Positions 5,072-5,711 of a stretch of DNA of 5,711 nt are shown in pieces (position 1 is the stretch's first letter; each line of letters begins with the position of its first letter). This stretch comes from Nitrospira sp. (GTDB taxonomy: Bacteria; Nitrospirota; Nitrospiria; Nitrospirales; Nitrospiraceae), in the NCBI GenBank assembly GCA_015904055.1, contig JABMDE010000073.1:29959-35669 (forward strand). The letters are read 5' to 3'. A model generated the notes under the pieces. It was given only the letters and a program-made list of their open reading frames with translations. It did no database searches and was not told where the DNA came from. The translations under genes were made by a program, and so were the position numbers.

Positions 5072-5338
5072 CTTTTCTGATTTCTTCAGGAAGCTGTGCA
5101 GCATGACAATCCGCCGACCGACAAGAGTGCAAAAGAACACACGGGCAATGCCTTCGGCCCCCTTGAGCCGTAATTCGAAGAGACCACCCCCAAACGCCTT
5201 GGTATGCGGCTCTCCAAGATTTTGTCCGAGGGACACCATTCGCCTGGTCAAGACGATATATCGTGCCGCAAGCGTATCTGGAAGAGTGAGGATCTGTTCC
5301 TGAACCTCTTCACCGTAATACCCGATCGTATAATCCAC
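5066..5338 (-). CDS. Gp49-like/RelE-superfamily toxin, C-terminus frameshifted by a 20-bp duplication
   Basis: Phage Gp49-like (DUF891) toxins are RelE-fold proteins that cleave mRNA at the ribosome. The 90-residue product starts at GTG 5338 and shows the family core: QEQILTLP, then LGEPHTKAFGGGLFELRLKG, EGIARVFFCTLVGRRIVMLHSFLKKSEK. It then ends in S and TGA, whereas family members continue with K-T-P and a charged helix. Reading through with one 20-bp repeat unit removed gives TPAREREIAERRMKEVKHENA and a stop at 4988-4986: 110 residues, overlapping the antitoxin start by 14 nt. The present form lacks this C-terminal helix and the overlap, so activity is doubtful. It heads a same-strand group with the antitoxin, a 49-residue protein and a GIY-YIG gene. 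Confidence 0.85.
   Translation of the reverse strand: MDYTIGYYGEEVQEQILTLPDTLAARYIVLTRRMVSLGQNLGEPHTKAFGGGLFELRLKGAEGIARVFFCTLVGRRIVMLHSFLKKSEKS
5072..5091. repeat. 20-bp tandem direct repeat, unit 2
   Basis: Exact copy of 5052-5071. In the toxin frame it encodes LKKSEK plus partial codons. Twenty is not a multiple of three, so the second passage is read out of frame and meets TGA at once. Confidence 0.97.
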
Positions 5339-5343
5339 CGCTC

Positions 5344-5372
5344 ACAATAACAAATATGTTATGCTGCTGCAA
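5344..5372 (-). promoter_or_regulatory. Candidate promoter of the second toxin-antitoxin operon
   Basis: On the minus strand, TTGCAG (5372-5367) and TATTGT (5349-5344) are separated by 17 bases. The -10 box ends five bases before the GTG start, which again leaves almost no leader. No ribosome binding site is visible. Confidence 0.35.
5347..5362. promoter_or_regulatory. Inverted repeat, candidate antitoxin operator
   Basis: ATAACA (5347-5352) and TGTTAT (5357-5362) are perfect 6-bp arms around AATA. The repeat lies in the spacer of the candidate promoter, where an XRE antitoxin would be expected to bind to repress its own operon. Binding is inferred from position and symmetry only. Confidence 0.4.
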
Positions 5373-5440
5373 CGAGGACCGGCCTGGATAGCGCGGTGCG
5401 CGCACCCGATGGATCGCACCACAGGCCATTCCCAGACGGT

Positions 5441-5692
5441 TCATGCTAGACGGATCATCTCAACCGCCGCGTCTTGCTCGATTCTTCCCAGCGCCGACAC
5501 TTTACCGCCTTTTTCTTTTCTGACGATTCGCTCAATCTGCACCAGTGCGCCGCGGTGCCAGGAATCAAACGCCTCATTCTGAGGAGAAGCGAGCCGATCC
5601 TGCCGCCCCACTTCATACCGGCCCTGTTCATTGCACAACCAGGCCCGCTTCTCCCCCTTCATCTCACGCAGTTCACTCACGACCCGATACAC
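5441..5692 (-). CDS. Hypothetical protein, 83 codons, possibly partial at the right edge
   Basis: Not recognised. The frame is open to the window edge, so the gene may begin further right. Within the window GTG 5692 is a plausible start, with GGAG (5703-5700) seven bases upstream. The product is charged and without membrane segments; it includes MKGEKRAWLCNEQGRYEVGR and ends in EQDAAVEMIRLA. It lies upstream of the second toxin on the same strand with a gap of about 100 bp that holds that operon's candidate promoter. Confidence 0.5.
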   Translation of the reverse strand: MYRVVSELREMKGEKRAWLCNEQGRYEVGRQDRLASPQNEAFDSWHRGALVQIERIVRKEKGGKVSALGRIEQDAAVEMIRLA

Positions 5693-5711
5693 ATCCGGTC
5701 TCCGCTCAACA

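Overview
The window is ordinary bacterial chromosome joined to a rearranged accessory stretch. The GC-rich sequence, a protein start reading MAKVLEGPG at the left edge (similar to the N-termini of ATP-citrate lyase / succinyl-CoA ligase type subunits) and the general look of the proteins suggest an autotrophic bacterium, possibly Nitrospirota. That assignment rests on impression and memory, not on a search.

Left part, 1-2053: the first codons of a metabolic gene (minus), mutM/fpg DNA glycosylase (minus), a small dual-specificity-phosphatase-like protein (minus) and, divergent from it, a four-CxxC zinc-ribbon-like protein (plus). Several of these genes have a good -10 box only 6 to 9 bases before the start codon and no Shine-Dalgarno sequence, which suggests leaderless mRNAs.

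Middle and right, about 1843-5338: the main point of interest. A block of about 1.06 kb occurs twice (1843-2905 and 3482-4560). Each copy carries the 3' part of the zinc-ribbon gene, a 60-residue acidic protein (plus), a 260-280 bp noncoding spacer and a convergent 93-residue GIY-YIG-like protein (minus). Upstream of each GIY-YIG gene, on the same strand, lies a different toxin-antitoxin pair: a HigBA type between the copies and a Gp49/RelE-type toxin with an XRE antitoxin after copy 2. A 49-residue basic protein sits between the second antitoxin and the second GIY-YIG gene; only its last codons survive in copy 1.

Both antitoxins look intact and both toxins look damaged. The HigB-like toxin has lost its N-terminal region exactly at the duplication junction. 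The second toxin is frameshifted near its C-terminus by a perfect 20-bp tandem duplication, which also removes an ancestral 14-nt overlap with its antitoxin. The differences between the copies are mostly synonymous in the zinc-ribbon and GIY-YIG genes, so the copies diverged under selection. This fits recombination between diverged versions of a module better than a recent tandem duplication. The window ends with an unrecognised 83-codon ORF (minus) that may continue past the edge.
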